A DNA stretch of 26,127 bases from JAYVJM01 sp043769275 (GTDB lineage: Bacteria > Pseudomonadota > Gammaproteobacteria > Pseudomonadales > UBA7239). Under the pieces are notes generated by a model. The model was not told the DNA's origin and did no database searches. It saw nothing but the letters and a program-made list of their open reading frames with translations. Shown in pieces: positions 1-8,334 of this stretch; within the stretch, counting starts at the first letter, position 1; the number at the start of each line of letters is the position of its first letter. The stretch lies in assembly GCA_043769275.1 (NCBI GenBank), contig JAYVJM010000015.1, positions 1 to 26,127 on the forward strand, written 5' to 3'. The translations under genes and the position numbers were made by a program.

Positions 1-96
1 GCGTCCAACAGAAAATAATGCCGCTGCTTCCGTCTTGCCGCTACCCTTTTTGATATGCAACAACACGCGTTTTTTAAGGTCTTGACTATAGCTCAT
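1..96 (-). CDS. IS630-family transposase, N-terminal fragment (runs off the window)
   Basis: The minus strand is open from an ATG at 96 to the window edge, giving 32 residues that begin MSYSQDLKKRVLLHIKKGSG. This is the typical start of the helix-turn-helix DNA-binding domain of IS630-family transposases (a basic MSYS-DLRKKV-like opening, then a K-GSGKTEAA-FSVGR helix). The catalytic DDE part is not in this fragment. A C-terminal part of the same type of protein lies at the other window edge on the same strand. Whether the full gene is intact, or split by a programmed frameshift as in some IS630 members, cannot be seen. Confidence 0.75.
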   Translation of the reverse strand, partial: MSYSQDLKKRVLLHIKKGSGKTEAAALFSVGR

Positions 97-140
97 CCGG
101 TTAGTATACGCCTTTCTTGTTGTTTATGCGATTAGCTATA
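1..140 (-). mobile_element. IS630-family insertion sequence, 5' end fragment
   Basis: The window opens inside an insertion sequence whose transposase reads leftward off the edge. The outer end lies at about 122-140. Read inward, that stretch matches the outer end of the second IS fragment at 25946-25964 in about 15 of 19 positions, so the two behave as the terminal inverted repeats of one IS type. Both begin with TA, consistent with the TA target preference known for IS630/Tc1-type elements. Family assignment rests on the two encoded protein fragments and these ends. The rest of the element is outside the window. Confidence 0.8.
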
Positions 141-242
141 GTTAACTATGGTTTTTGGCTGTCATAATAGCGGGCGCGCATAAGCCGACGAGGCGGCCTG
201 TGCTTTTTTGCTTACTTTGTCTTGTATTTTTCTGAGGTCATC
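97..242. other. Gap between IS630 fragment and protease gene
   Basis: Positions 97-140 are the non-coding end of the insertion sequence. Positions 141-242 are about 100 bases of chromosomal leader in front of the protease gene. A perfect 12-base palindrome (ATAGTTAACTAT) sits at 138-149, straddling the IS boundary. CATAAT at 162-167 could be a -10 box, but I see no good -35 at the right distance. GAGGT at 234-238 is the ribosome binding site of the protease gene. Nothing else is recognisable here. Confidence 0.5.
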
Positions 243-1679
243 ATGCACGTTATTGTTTCTTTCGCTCTTTTTTTTTCTTTAAGAGCGCGCTTATTTTGCC
301 CTGTACGCTCACGCGGTATTTTGTTGTCTTTGTTCTGCCTTTCTAGCGCGGCAATGGCCGGCGAGCTGCCGGATTTTGCGAAACTGGTTGAGCGTTATTC
401 GCCTGCCGTAGTGAAAATAAAGGTTACGTCACAGGCTGGCATGTCCAGCGCGGCAGAATTAACGCCAGACCCTTCTATTCCCGAACCCTTCCGCCGTTAT
501 TTTCAAACACCGCAACAGCGCGGAGAACCGCCACAAATGGGCTTAGGCTCTGGCTTTATTATTGATTCAGACGGCTACATCCTAACTAACCATCACGTAA
601 TTGACGGCGCAAGAAAAATTACCGTGCAATTCAATGATCGGCGTGAATTTGACGCAGAGGTGGTCGGCAGTGATGAGGCAACCGACTTAGCCTTGTTGAA
701 AATCCATGCGAAAAACTTACCCGCCCTGCGCCTTGCTGACAAAGGCGACGTAAAAGTAGGCCAATGGGTATTGGCGATAGGCTCGCCTTTTGGCCTTGAT
801 TATTCCGTCACGCAAGGCATTGTCAGTGCCAAAGGCCGCAGTTTGCCCAACGAAAAAGGCAATGTCGTCCCGTTTATTCAAACGGATGTCGCCATAAACC
901 CTGGTAACTCAGGCGGCCCTTTGTTTGATCTTGAAGGCAACGTCGTGGGCATTAACGCACAAATTTATACGCGCTCTGGCGGCTCAATGGGGTTATCGTT
1001 TGCCATTCCCGCGAGCGTAGCTGGCAACGTGGTTGCACAACTGAAAAAACACGGCTTTGTAAAGCGCGGCTGGCTAGGCGTAATGATCCAAGAAGTGGAT
1101 AAAAACCTAGCGCAAAGTTTTGGCCTAAAAAAACCCGAAGGCGCATTGATTGCCCAAGTATTAGAGAGTAGCCCCGCACAGGAAGCGGGAATAATGCAGG
1201 GCGATATTGTGACCGCAGTGAACGACGAAGCCATTTTGTACTCTGCAGATTTGCCACACAGTATTACGCAAATAGAACCGGGCACGAAGGTCACATTGCG
1301 CATCGTGCGAGAAGGCAAGCCGTTATCCCTGCCGTTGCGCGTGGGTGAATTGCAGGATGGCCGCGCACCGCGTGTCAGCCAACAGCAGCAGATACCGCAC
1401 AACTTTTTGGGCTTGGTGTTAGGCGATATAGATCAGCAACAACGCCTGCGCTTTCAAATCAGCGTTGGCGTGCTGGTGCGCGCTGTGGAGCCAAACAGCC
1501 CGGCGGCGCAAACCGGCATTCAGCCAGGCGACATCATCACGCAGTTAGGGGCGCGAGCGGTCAATAGCGTAGCGGATTTCAACAAGCAAGCCGCACACTT
1601 GCCGAAGAACAGCTTGCAGCCCATAGGCTTCATTCAGCGCAATGGACGACGGGTTTTTAGAAGCATTGTGATTCCTTAA
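243..1679 (+). CDS. mucD: Periplasmic serine endoprotease of the Do family (MucD/DegP type)
   Basis: This gene encodes an envelope quality-control protease that degrades or refolds misfolded periplasmic proteins. The 478-residue protein has a long N-terminal signal region ending near SSAAMA|GELPDF. A trypsin-like domain follows, with the catalytic triad at His118 (TNHHVI), Asp148 (EATDLALL) and Ser223 (GNSGGP). The spacings of 30 and 75 residues equal those of DegP. Two PDZ domains lie at about 255-345 and 385-475. The phrases SLPNE, GWLGV-IQEV and SADLPH are close to Pseudomonas MucD, also about 474 residues. The ATG at 243 is preferred over the upstream one at 222 because GAGGT lies just before it. 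No sigma-E/anti-sigma (algU-mucABC) genes are adjacent, so the exact orthologue (mucD, degQ or degP) is uncertain. Confidence 0.9.
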   Translation: MHVIVSFALFFSLRARLFCPVRSRGILLSLFCLSSAAMAGELPDFAKLVERYSPAVVKIKVTSQAGMSSAAELTPDPSIPEPFRRYFQTPQQRGEPPQMGLGSGFIIDSDGYILTNHHVIDGARKITVQFNDRREFDAEVVGSDEATDLALLKIHAKNLPALRLADKGDVKVGQWVLAIGSPFGLDYSVTQGIVSAKGRSLPNEKGNVVPFIQTDVAINPGNSGGPLFDLEGNVVGINAQIYTRSGGSMGLSFAIPASVAGNVVAQLKKHGFVKRGWLGVMIQEVDKNLAQSFGLKKPEGALIAQVLESSPAQEAGIMQGDIVTAVNDEAILYSADLPHSITQIEPGTKVTLRIVREGKPLSLPLRVGELQDGRAPRVSQQQQIPHNFLGLVLGDIDQQQRLRFQISVGVLVRAVEPNSPAAQTGIQPGDIITQLGARAVNSVADFNKQAAHLPKNSLQPIGFIQRNGRRVFRSIVIP

Positions 1680-1980
1680 TGCAGGCTTACAGCCGCTTCC
1701 ACCGTACGTGGTGAGACTAGAAGCCGCATTTGCCACCTGCTCATGCTTCGATACGTGCGTAAAGCCGCACTACTCAGTACGAACGGAAAATCACCAATTG
1801 GGCGAAAAACCGTTCGCCCTGAGTAGCCCGCACAGCGGGCGTATCGAAGGGTTTGCATCGCTCAACTGCTTTTTGAGAATATCAGGACGAACGGCGCGTT
1901 ATATTCAGCCAAATCCTAGCTTTGGCCTGCTAAACTCAGCAACATAGTTTTTAGACCCCAACAGGGCAGTGGAGCGGGCT
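1680..1980. other. Protease-murJ intergenic region
   Basis: About 300 bases without a supported gene. Most of the region is the 104-bp palindromic repeat at 1746-1849 and its conserved right flank to about 1874. No rho-independent terminator with a clear T-run follows the protease gene, and no convincing promoter precedes murJ. The short open frames here are repeat sequence rather than genes. Confidence 0.6.
1746..1849. repeat. 104-bp palindromic interspersed repeat, copy 1 (REP/REPIN-like)
   Basis: An imperfect palindrome with nested arms: the outer arm CTTCGATACG pairs with CGTATCGAAG, a middle arm CTACTCAG with CTGAGTAG, and an inner arm CGAACGG with CCGTTCG, around a loop of about 20 bases. 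A second copy at 3605-3708 has the same length, the same orientation and 13 differences out of 104. Similarity continues past the palindrome into GGTTTGC and CTCAACTGCTTTT. It occupies the 300-base gap between the protease gene and murJ, where I see no gene. It may fold in RNA and affect transcript ends. Confidence 0.85.
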
Positions 1981-3573
1981 GTGACAACGGGCGCGGATCA
2001 ACCTATTAGTACGCGCCGACTGTTGCGCTCCGGCGCGATGGTCAGTTTTATGACGCAAATTTCGCGTGTGCTGGGCATGGTGCGCGACATCGTGCTGGCC
2101 AATGCCATCGGCGCAGGGCACACGCCAGGAGCCGACGCTTTTTTTCTCGCCTTTCGTATTCCGCAATTTTTGCGCCGCTTATTTGCAGAAGGCGCGTTTG
2201 CGCAGGCGTTCATTCCGGTACTAACCGAATACCGCACGCGAGGCGACAAAGCCGCTGTGCGCGAACTTATCAACTGCGTCGCCGGCGTATTGGGCGGCAC
2301 GTCTTTCGCGGTCAGCGCGCTGGTGGTAGTAGCCTCGCCGTGGTTTACCATCTTGTTTGCGCCAGGTTTTTACCTACACGATCCTGAGCGTTTTGGCCTA
2401 ACCGTCGACCTGCTGCGCATCACCTTCCCCTACCTTTTCCTCATCACAATGACCGGTTTTGCCGGCGCGATCCTCAACACCTACGACCGTTTTGCGGTCG
2501 CTGCCGCCACGCCCATTCTAATGAACCTCACGCTGATTCTTGCCGCCACCGTTGCTGTGCCGTGGTTTGAGCAGCCCGCGTTTGCGCTGGCGTGGGGCGT
2601 GGTGGTATCGGGCGTGGTGCAATTGCTATTTCAATTGCCATCATTACAGCGTATTCATTTATTGCCCATGCCGCGTTGGGATTGGCACAACCCGAGCGTA
2701 CAGCGCGTACTCACCATGATGATGCCTGCGCTGTTTGGTGTGTCGGTCAGCCAAATCAACTTAATGCTCGATTCCGTCATCGCCACCTTTCTGCCCACCG
2801 GCAGTGTGGCGTGGCTGTATTACTCTGAGCGCGTTACTGAACTGCCGCTGGGCATTTTTGGCGCAGCACTGGTGACGGTGATTTTGCCGAGCCTGTCACG
2901 CAGCCATATCAGCGAATCGCCCAAAGAATTTTCCGCCACGCTCGATTGGGCAACCCGCCTGAATTTATTGGTGGGCGTGCCCTCAACACTCGCGCTGATT
3001 GTGCTCGCCACGCCTATCCTAAGCACCTTGTTTGAGCACGGCCAAACCACAGCGCGCGACATCATGATGTCGGCGTGGGCGATGCGTGCTTATGCCATCG
3101 GCTTGATGGGCTTTATGATGATTAAAGTGTTGGCCGCGGGCTATTTTTCGCGTCATGACATGAAAACGCCCGTGCGCATCGGCATTATTTCGGTCGTGGT
3201 TGCGCAAATCATGAACGTCAGTTTTGCCGTCGTGTTTTACATGACCATCGACATGGGGCATGTGGGGCTGGCACTGGCCACCGCGCTGGCCTCTTATGTC
3301 AACGCCGGCTTGTTATTTAGGGGGCTATGGCGCGAGGGCATTTACCACTTAACGAAAGGGTGGGGCGCATTTTTGTTTCGTTTGATCTCCGCGAACGCGG
3401 CAATGACGCTGGTATTAGTAGCTTTGCTGAATTACTGGGGTAGCTGGAGCGGGTATAACTGGCATCAACGCGCCGCCTACTTGAGCGTGATGTGCGTAGC
3501 CGGATTCCTCACCTACGCGGCGACTTTACTGGCCACCGGCTTACGCAAACGCCACTTACGGCTGCAAAGCTAA
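1981..3573 (+). CDS. murJ: Lipid II flippase MurJ (MviN)
   Basis: MurJ flips the peptidoglycan precursor lipid II across the inner membrane for cell wall synthesis. The protein of about 530 residues is hydrophobic throughout, as expected for the 14-helix MOP-superfamily fold. The N-terminal signature is present (SRVLGMVRD, ADAFF-AFRIP, RRLFAEGAF), including the arginines that correspond to functionally required residues of E. coli MurJ. No ATG is available. GTG at 1981 has GGAG six bases upstream and is preferred; GTG at 1969 would add four residues. In related bacteria murJ is followed by ribF in the same direction. Here the next gene is pilY1 on the opposite strand and ribF is 13 kb away, which points to an inversion. 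Direct copies of a palindromic repeat flank the gene. Confidence 0.93.
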   Translation: MTTGADQPISTRRLLRSGAMVSFMTQISRVLGMVRDIVLANAIGAGHTPGADAFFLAFRIPQFLRRLFAEGAFAQAFIPVLTEYRTRGDKAAVRELINCVAGVLGGTSFAVSALVVVASPWFTILFAPGFYLHDPERFGLTVDLLRITFPYLFLITMTGFAGAILNTYDRFAVAAATPILMNLTLILAATVAVPWFEQPAFALAWGVVVSGVVQLLFQLPSLQRIHLLPMPRWDWHNPSVQRVLTMMMPALFGVSVSQINLMLDSVIATFLPTGSVAWLYYSERVTELPLGIFGAALVTVILPSLSRSHISESPKEFSATLDWATRLNLLVGVPSTLALIVLATPILSTLFEHGQTTARDIMMSAWAMRAYAIGLMGFMMIKVLAAGYFSRHDMKTPVRIGIISVVVAQIMNVSFAVVFYMTIDMGHVGLALATALASYVNAGLLFRGLWREGIYHLTKGWGAFLFRLISANAAMTLVLVALLNYWGSWSGYNWHQRAAYLSVMCVAGFLTYAATLLATGLRKRHLRLQS

Positions 3574-3604
3574 TCCTAGAAAAACAGTTGCCGCCCCGTT
3601 CATA

Positions 3605-3708
3605 CTTCGATACGCACGAAAAACCACACCACTCAGCACGAACGGAAAATCACCCATTGGGTGAAAACCCGTTCGCCCTGAGTAGCCCGCACCGCAGGCG
3701 TATCAAAG
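3605..3708. repeat. 104-bp palindromic interspersed repeat, copy 2
   Basis: Same element and orientation as the copy at 1746-1849, with 13 mismatches and no length change. The outer arms have one mismatch (CTTCGATACG against CGTATCAAAG). The inner pairs ACTCAG/CTGAGT and CGAACGG/CCGTTCG are kept. It fills the gap between the convergent ends of murJ (3573) and pilY1 (3740), where a hairpin could help end transcripts from both sides. That role is inferred, since no T-run is visible. Confidence 0.85.
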
Positions 3709-3739
3709 GGTTTGCGTGTGACTCAACTGCTTTTCAGAT

Positions 3740-6700
3740 TTACTGCAACTGCCGCCAAGACATACGGCCGATTTTGCTACTCACGCAGGTGCCATTCTCA
3801 GTACAGCCTGCGCGGCGCTCCAGCAGGGAAACCACCGGCACCTCCGCACTGGTTGAACTCATCACCTTGGTTTCAAGTGTGCGCCCTTCCGTGCTTAACA
3901 CGTTGGCTTCACTGATTAAGCCGTCAAGCCGTCGAGTGATGACAGCAAAGTCGTTTGAGTCAATCCGCCCATCGCCGTTTGTATCCAGCGTCGGCGTTTG
4001 AATCATGCCGCCATTGGCTGCGTTCAACTCAATGAAGTCGCTGCCGCCGCCGCCGTCGCAGGCATCTTTATCGCCCGGAATAATGGCGGAAAACAGAATG
4101 CGCTGGCCATGCAGCACGGGGCGGTTAATCACACGCTCGCCTTCAAAGATGGTGTCGAACTGCAAGTCCATAAACCAGCCGCGTTGAGTGGCAGAATATT
4201 TCACGGCTTCATTTGTGCCGGTGCGGAACAGCTCACCGGTGTATAAATCGGTACCCGCCGTCAGCGCACTCATGCTTTGCTCCACCAACAGACCCTTATC
4301 CGTTATGGCCGTTTTGCCATCGTCCCACAAGCCATAAATGCTGTTAGCACGCGGCTTTGAAGCGGCACTAAAGGTGTTGTCGCCGGTTTCAAAATACTTA
4401 CCGGTGCCAACGAAGACGAGAGTGCCTCCGTTATACGGCATTAAGGCAAGGCCGCTGGTAATGGGTTGGCTGTATTTTTTGCCGTGACGACCGTGCGGAT
4501 CCGTGTCGAGAGCCGTGAACAGGGGCTTGCCATCAAAGGCCACTACCCACGCGCTGGTGTCTTCTTTGCTCACGTCAAACTTCCACACATTGCCTAGCAA
4601 ATCACCGGCATACACGGCCTGCACGGTTTTTCCGTCGGTGCCGCCCAGTTGTATTTGCACCGACGACAAACCGTTCGGGTGATCTTTATCACCCTCGCCG
4701 GTGTCGAGCTGTTTGATGATTGTTCCGTCTTTCAAATTCACAATAAACAGTTGCGCTTTGTCGCCGCCGCTGTCGTAACCGTTGCCAAAAATGGCCGCCC
4801 AGTCGCCGTTCGGCATACGCGCAATTTGTGGGCGACTGTAGGAATAGCCCATGTTGGCGTGCGTGAACTCCCACAGCACATTAGTGGCGGAAAAATCGGC
4901 ATTGTTTTTGCGCGTGACATCCAGCGCATAAATGCCGCGCCCACCCGCGCTCAGGCCGCCCACCAATGCCGTATGCCATTCGCCACCCCAGTAGGCATCG
5001 CCCACTGTCGGCGTACCATCTACCAACCAAAGATGGGGGTTCGTCGGCTGGCCGTAATCGGGCTGGCTGGTTTTATAGAGTTTGTTGATGGCCGTTTCAC
5101 CCGTATCCATTACGCCGTTGTTGTTTGTGTCTGTAAAACCTTGGAACACCAAGTTGGGGATATAGGCCATACGCTCTTTGCCGTCGCTAATGTCCAGCCC
5201 GTGAACCATGCCGTCGTTAGCGCCCACATACAACAGGGGCGTGCGCGCCGCTTTGCTCTCAACAAACGCTTTATAGCTGGCACCTGCTGCATGTGCCGCG
5301 GTTGCTGTTGAGCCAGTCACACTATTGAGCGTTTTATAACCCTCGTCGGACACCCCCACATATTGCGGTGCTGAGTTAATGATGTCGCCCAACATACTGA
5401 CGCGTTCACGGTACGTCGACACGGCGTTGCCTAACAGCCAGGCGATGGTGTTTTTCGCGCTGGCCGCGGTTTGGGCTTGATCTGCCGCCAAACTCGCATC
5501 AGCCAAAGCCGCTTGTTGTGCGGTGCTGATGCTGGCGTAACTAAACAACACCCCTGCGCCTGCTGTTTTTGATGCTGACGGATTCCACGTAAACGTGGTG
5601 TTTGTTCTTAATGTTGTCGCCGTGCCGTCGACCACGGGGTTCGCGGTCTTAGCACGCCAAAGCGGGTTTTGGATATCCACAATGCCAGTAAGCGTGGCAT
5701 CGGTATTGCCACCTATTTTGTAGGCGATCATATCGCCGCTCCAGTTTTTGCTGTTGAATTTGCCCTGATAAACGCGGGTTTGGGTGTCGAGTTTTACCGA
5801 GTTTGCGGCCACGGCAGAGGCGGCTAAATCGCCTTCGTAAATATCCATAAAGGCGTTGTAGAGCGATGTGGCTGCGTCGTCTGCGTTGTTAACGTACGCC
5901 CGCCCAGGCCCCGTACTGAAGCTGTGTGTGCCGCTGCCTTGGCCGGTCAGTTTTAGGGCGACCGTGTCCATAAAACCCTTCGTTTCAGTGGCCGAACATT
6001 CGTCTGGCTTCACGCATTTGAGGGTGACTCTGGCAGGCGCCAACGCAAAACGGCTGCTGCTCACGCGAATGACCGAATACAAACCGTCGGGGTTGAGCGT
6101 TGCGTCGGCGGTATGGCGTTTCAGCGCAACATTGTTGGTGGTTAGCCAACCGCTGTCTTTTTTTGTTGCGCTCAAAGCACCATCGGCATCCGTCGCCCGT
6201 TCTTCATAAGCCACGCGGTCGCCGGTGCGCAAGCCATGCGCAACCGCTATGCGTGTGTTTGTTTTCACATCCAACGCGCTACTTTTGAGCGTATTGGCCA
6301 GCGGGTTTGTGGACGAGGTGATGACATCCCCTGCCACTACATCAACACGGTTGACCAGCGGGGTCATGCTCATCATGTCGTTAGACCCGCCAAAGCCGAT
6401 GCTGTATGTAATCAGGTTCTGGCGCTTGAACAACTTGTTATCAACGCCCGTTCCCTGCCAAGATTTACCCCCGCAGTCTTCGTTGGCTTTTGAAGAACTG
6501 CCATCGGGGCAGCGAACCGCCGCGCTGCTGTCGGTTTTGAAGTCAGCGCGAAAACCGGTTTCGGCAATATCGTCCAAAAAGCCCCTGCCCCCGAAAATGG
6601 TGTCGGTGCTGTCGTCGGCATTGTTGCTGGCATCCGTAAGGTCGTCGCCACTAGACCCCGTTTCACGGCCTGGCTCACCGTCACTCATCACGACCGCATA

Positions 6701-8227
6701 GTTTTTCTGGCAGCGATGGGTAATGGGGCTGGTGCTGTCGTTCTTGAAATAATCCGACACTTTCTTCAGCCCTTTGGCCAAAGGGGAAACGCCAGTTGAG
6801 GCAAATAGAGTGGTGTTGATTTTGGTGAGCACGGTGGTGGCTTGATCGTCTGCGCAACCTAGGTCGATATTGCCTTCACCCGCTGTAAAGCTGGCCAGCC
6901 CAAGACGTGCGTGTATAGCATCGCCAGCGGCGTTCGTTGTGCCAGTGCCGGCTGTGTCAGCGTTGATGACTTTTGCCGCCGCCATACGCGCTTCCTGCAT
7001 ACGGTTGGTGGGGGGCACGATGTCAGTGCGGGCGGCCATATTAAACACCAGCTTGTTCGCGCCTTTGTTGGCTGGGTTTGTCGCCGTTAGTTTGTCGATG
7101 GGCGCAGCCAGTGACGCACTCAATGGCACAGGCCGCCATTCGGTCAAGGCTTTGTTAATGAGAAAGGTGACGTAGTCGCCGCTGTAGCGTGTATCAAGGT
7201 CAAGGTTGCTGCCCACGGGGTAGCCAGCCGTGCTAGACGCTATAGGGTTAAGGCTCACCGCCGTATTGGATTCACGGAATTTGACGCAGGCATTGACGAC
7301 GTAGCGGTCGCCGATAATGGGGTTTTTTACTTTGGGGTAACTGTTGATATAACCTTCCAGCTTCGCCCAATGATTGATTGCACCAGGCTCGATGAGTTGA
7401 TTGCTCCAGCCGCTGGGATTGCAGCTTCCATTCCAACTAAAATCCAACGCAAATGTTCGTCCATTTGGACTGACTCTTTTTAGCCTATAACACCAGTCAT
7501 TAGACATGCCAGGGACATTCCCTCCACCATTTTGTAGCCAAAACGTTAATTCAGCCCCGTCATAGAGGGGCGGGCCATCGAGTGGTTCATCGACCGGCCC
7601 GCCGTTCCATCCACCGCTTTGTACGGTAATGGTGTCGTTCCAACCATCGACATCCGATCGGTTATAGAACCAATATCGGTACCAAGCGTTAAATACAGGC
7701 CTAGGCTCATCACGGCGATTGGCCACTACCACACCATCACCTGTGTCACTTTGCGTGCCGCTGTTCACATCGCAACGAATGCGACCGGTGGCGTTATCCA
7801 ATTCTGCTTTTGTTCTGTTAATGCCGTAATCGGCAATGGCTTTTGGCGTGTTTACACCAGCTACTGTCCATGTTTCGACGGCGGTACAGACATTGTTTGT
7901 TTTATCGTAGGCGTTACAAAAATACCACGGCTGGTTGTATTTCAGCTTGGCGGCTGTGTTGGCATCTGCCACCAAATAATCGTTATACGCCGCGCTGTTG
8001 CTGATGTTTTGCATCGACACGGAGTTATCCATCATCAGCATCACATTGGGTTTTGCGCCTAGGTTCCAGAACAACGGCGTGGGGTGGTAACGGAATTCTG
8101 CCTGTGCCGACAAAACCGTGAGCAGGCAACACACAAACAAAATGCGCCATTTTTTGGGGCTGACAAACCGTTCGCCCTGAGCTTGTCGAAGGGCATTTAT
8201 TTTGCGTTTGCGTTTTGTGTGCTGCAT
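3740..8227 (-). CDS. pilY1: Type IV pilus tip adhesin/assembly protein PilY1
   Basis: PilY1 is exported, associates with the minor pilin complex at the pilus tip, and supports pilus extension, adhesion and surface sensing. The product has 1495 residues, against about 1160 in P. aeruginosa. A signal peptide ends near LSAQA|EF (residue 43). A von Willebrand A-like domain starts with a metal-site motif DNSVS at 67-71 and contains a later VVMSDGEPG strand. The C-terminal half is a PilY1 beta-propeller (PLLYVGANDGMVHGLD, VDGTPTVGDAYWGGEWHT, VFVGTGKYFETGD). An EF-hand-like loop lies at 1033-1044 (DTNNNGVMDTGE), where PilY1 proteins bind calcium, and a second at 1415-1426 (DTNGDGRIDSND). The ATG at 8227 is chosen for the GAGGG before it and its position ahead of the signal peptide; the open frame continues to 8428 without support. 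Residues 11-21 are encoded by a REP repeat. It ends the minor pilin operon; pilE, often next, is absent. Confidence 0.93.
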   Translation of the reverse strand: MQHTKRKRKINALRQAQGERFVSPKKWRILFVCCLLTVLSAQAEFRYHPTPLFWNLGAKPNVMLMMDNSVSMQNISNSAAYNDYLVADANTAAKLKYNQPWYFCNAYDKTNNVCTAVETWTVAGVNTPKAIADYGINRTKAELDNATGRIRCDVNSGTQSDTGDGVVVANRRDEPRPVFNAWYRYWFYNRSDVDGWNDTITVQSGGWNGGPVDEPLDGPPLYDGAELTFWLQNGGGNVPGMSNDWCYRLKRVSPNGRTFALDFSWNGSCNPSGWSNQLIEPGAINHWAKLEGYINSYPKVKNPIIGDRYVVNACVKFRESNTAVSLNPIASSTAGYPVGSNLDLDTRYSGDYVTFLINKALTEWRPVPLSASLAAPIDKLTATNPANKGANKLVFNMAARTDIVPPTNRMQEARMAAAKVINADTAGTGTTNAAGDAIHARLGLASFTAGEGNIDLGCADDQATTVLTKINTTLFASTGVSPLAKGLKKVSDYFKNDSTSPITHRCQKNYAVVMSDGEPGRETGSSGDDLTDASNNADDSTDTIFGGRGFLDDIAETGFRADFKTDSSAAVRCPDGSSSKANEDCGGKSWQGTGVDNKLFKRQNLITYSIGFGGSNDMMSMTPLVNRVDVVAGDVITSSTNPLANTLKSSALDVKTNTRIAVAHGLRTGDRVAYEERATDADGALSATKKDSGWLTTNNVALKRHTADATLNPDGLYSVIRVSSSRFALAPARVTLKCVKPDECSATETKGFMDTVALKLTGQGSGTHSFSTGPGRAYVNNADDAATSLYNAFMDIYEGDLAASAVAANSVKLDTQTRVYQGKFNSKNWSGDMIAYKIGGNTDATLTGIVDIQNPLWRAKTANPVVDGTATTLRTNTTFTWNPSASKTAGAGVLFSYASISTAQQAALADASLAADQAQTAASAKNTIAWLLGNAVSTYRERVSMLGDIINSAPQYVGVSDEGYKTLNSVTGSTATAAHAAGASYKAFVESKAARTPLLYVGANDGMVHGLDISDGKERMAYIPNLVFQGFTDTNNNGVMDTGETAINKLYKTSQPDYGQPTNPHLWLVDGTPTVGDAYWGGEWHTALVGGLSAGGRGIYALDVTRKNNADFSATNVLWEFTHANMGYSYSRPQIARMPNGDWAAIFGNGYDSGGDKAQLFIVNLKDGTIIKQLDTGEGDKDHPNGLSSVQIQLGGTDGKTVQAVYAGDLLGNVWKFDVSKEDTSAWVVAFDGKPLFTALDTDPHGRHGKKYSQPITSGLALMPYNGGTLVFVGTGKYFETGDNTFSAASKPRANSIYGLWDDGKTAITDKGLLVEQSMSALTAGTDLYTGELFRTGTNEAVKYSATQRGWFMDLQFDTIFEGERVINRPVLHGQRILFSAIIPGDKDACDGGGGSDFIELNAANGGMIQTPTLDTNGDGRIDSNDFAVITRRLDGLISEANVLSTEGRTLETKVMSSTSAEVPVVSLLERRAGCTENGTCVSSKIGRMSWRQLQ
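8166..8193 (-). repeat. REP-like repeat inside the pilY1 signal peptide
   Basis: The stretch ACCGTTCGCCCTGAG...TTGTCGAAGGG has the same ends as the right half of the 104-bp palindromes (CCGTTCGCCCTGAG and CGAAGGG) with a shorter middle. Read on the pilY1 strand it is in frame and encodes about ALRQAQGERF, the typical translation of this repeat. An inverted partner lies at 8291-8315, so the two form a REPIN-like pair around the start codon. Confidence 0.8.
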
Positions 8228-8290
8228 GGTGTTGCCCTCATTGTTTTTGTTGTGCTTGTTGCTAAAAAACATTGGTTTTATTGTGTTCAT

Positions 8291-8315
8291 GGTTCGACAA
8301 GCTCGGGGCAAACGG
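8291..8315 (+). repeat. REP-like repeat between pilX and pilY1, inverted partner
   Basis: GGTTCGACAAGCTCGGGGC followed by AAACGG is the inverse of the repeat at 8166-8193 with a few changes. It lies in the 107-base gap between the end of pilX (8335) and the pilY1 start (8227). Together the two units could form a long hairpin of about 150 bases in the pil transcript, with the pilY1 ribosome binding site and start codon in the loop. Confidence 0.75.
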
Positions 8316-8334
8316 CATGTGCGTAACAGCGCGC

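Noticed and set aside
1708..1947. A 79-codon open frame between the protease gene and murJ
   Set aside because: Nearly all of it is the 104-bp palindromic repeat; a similar peptide appears at the second repeat copy.
3492..4001. A plus-strand open frame spanning the murJ end and the palindromic repeat
   Set aside because: It overlaps murJ out of frame, translates repeat sequence, and runs antisense to pilY1.
4649..5311. A 220-codon plus-strand open frame opposite pilY1
   Set aside because: It is a shadow of the strongly supported pilY1 propeller coding region, with no recognisable domain.
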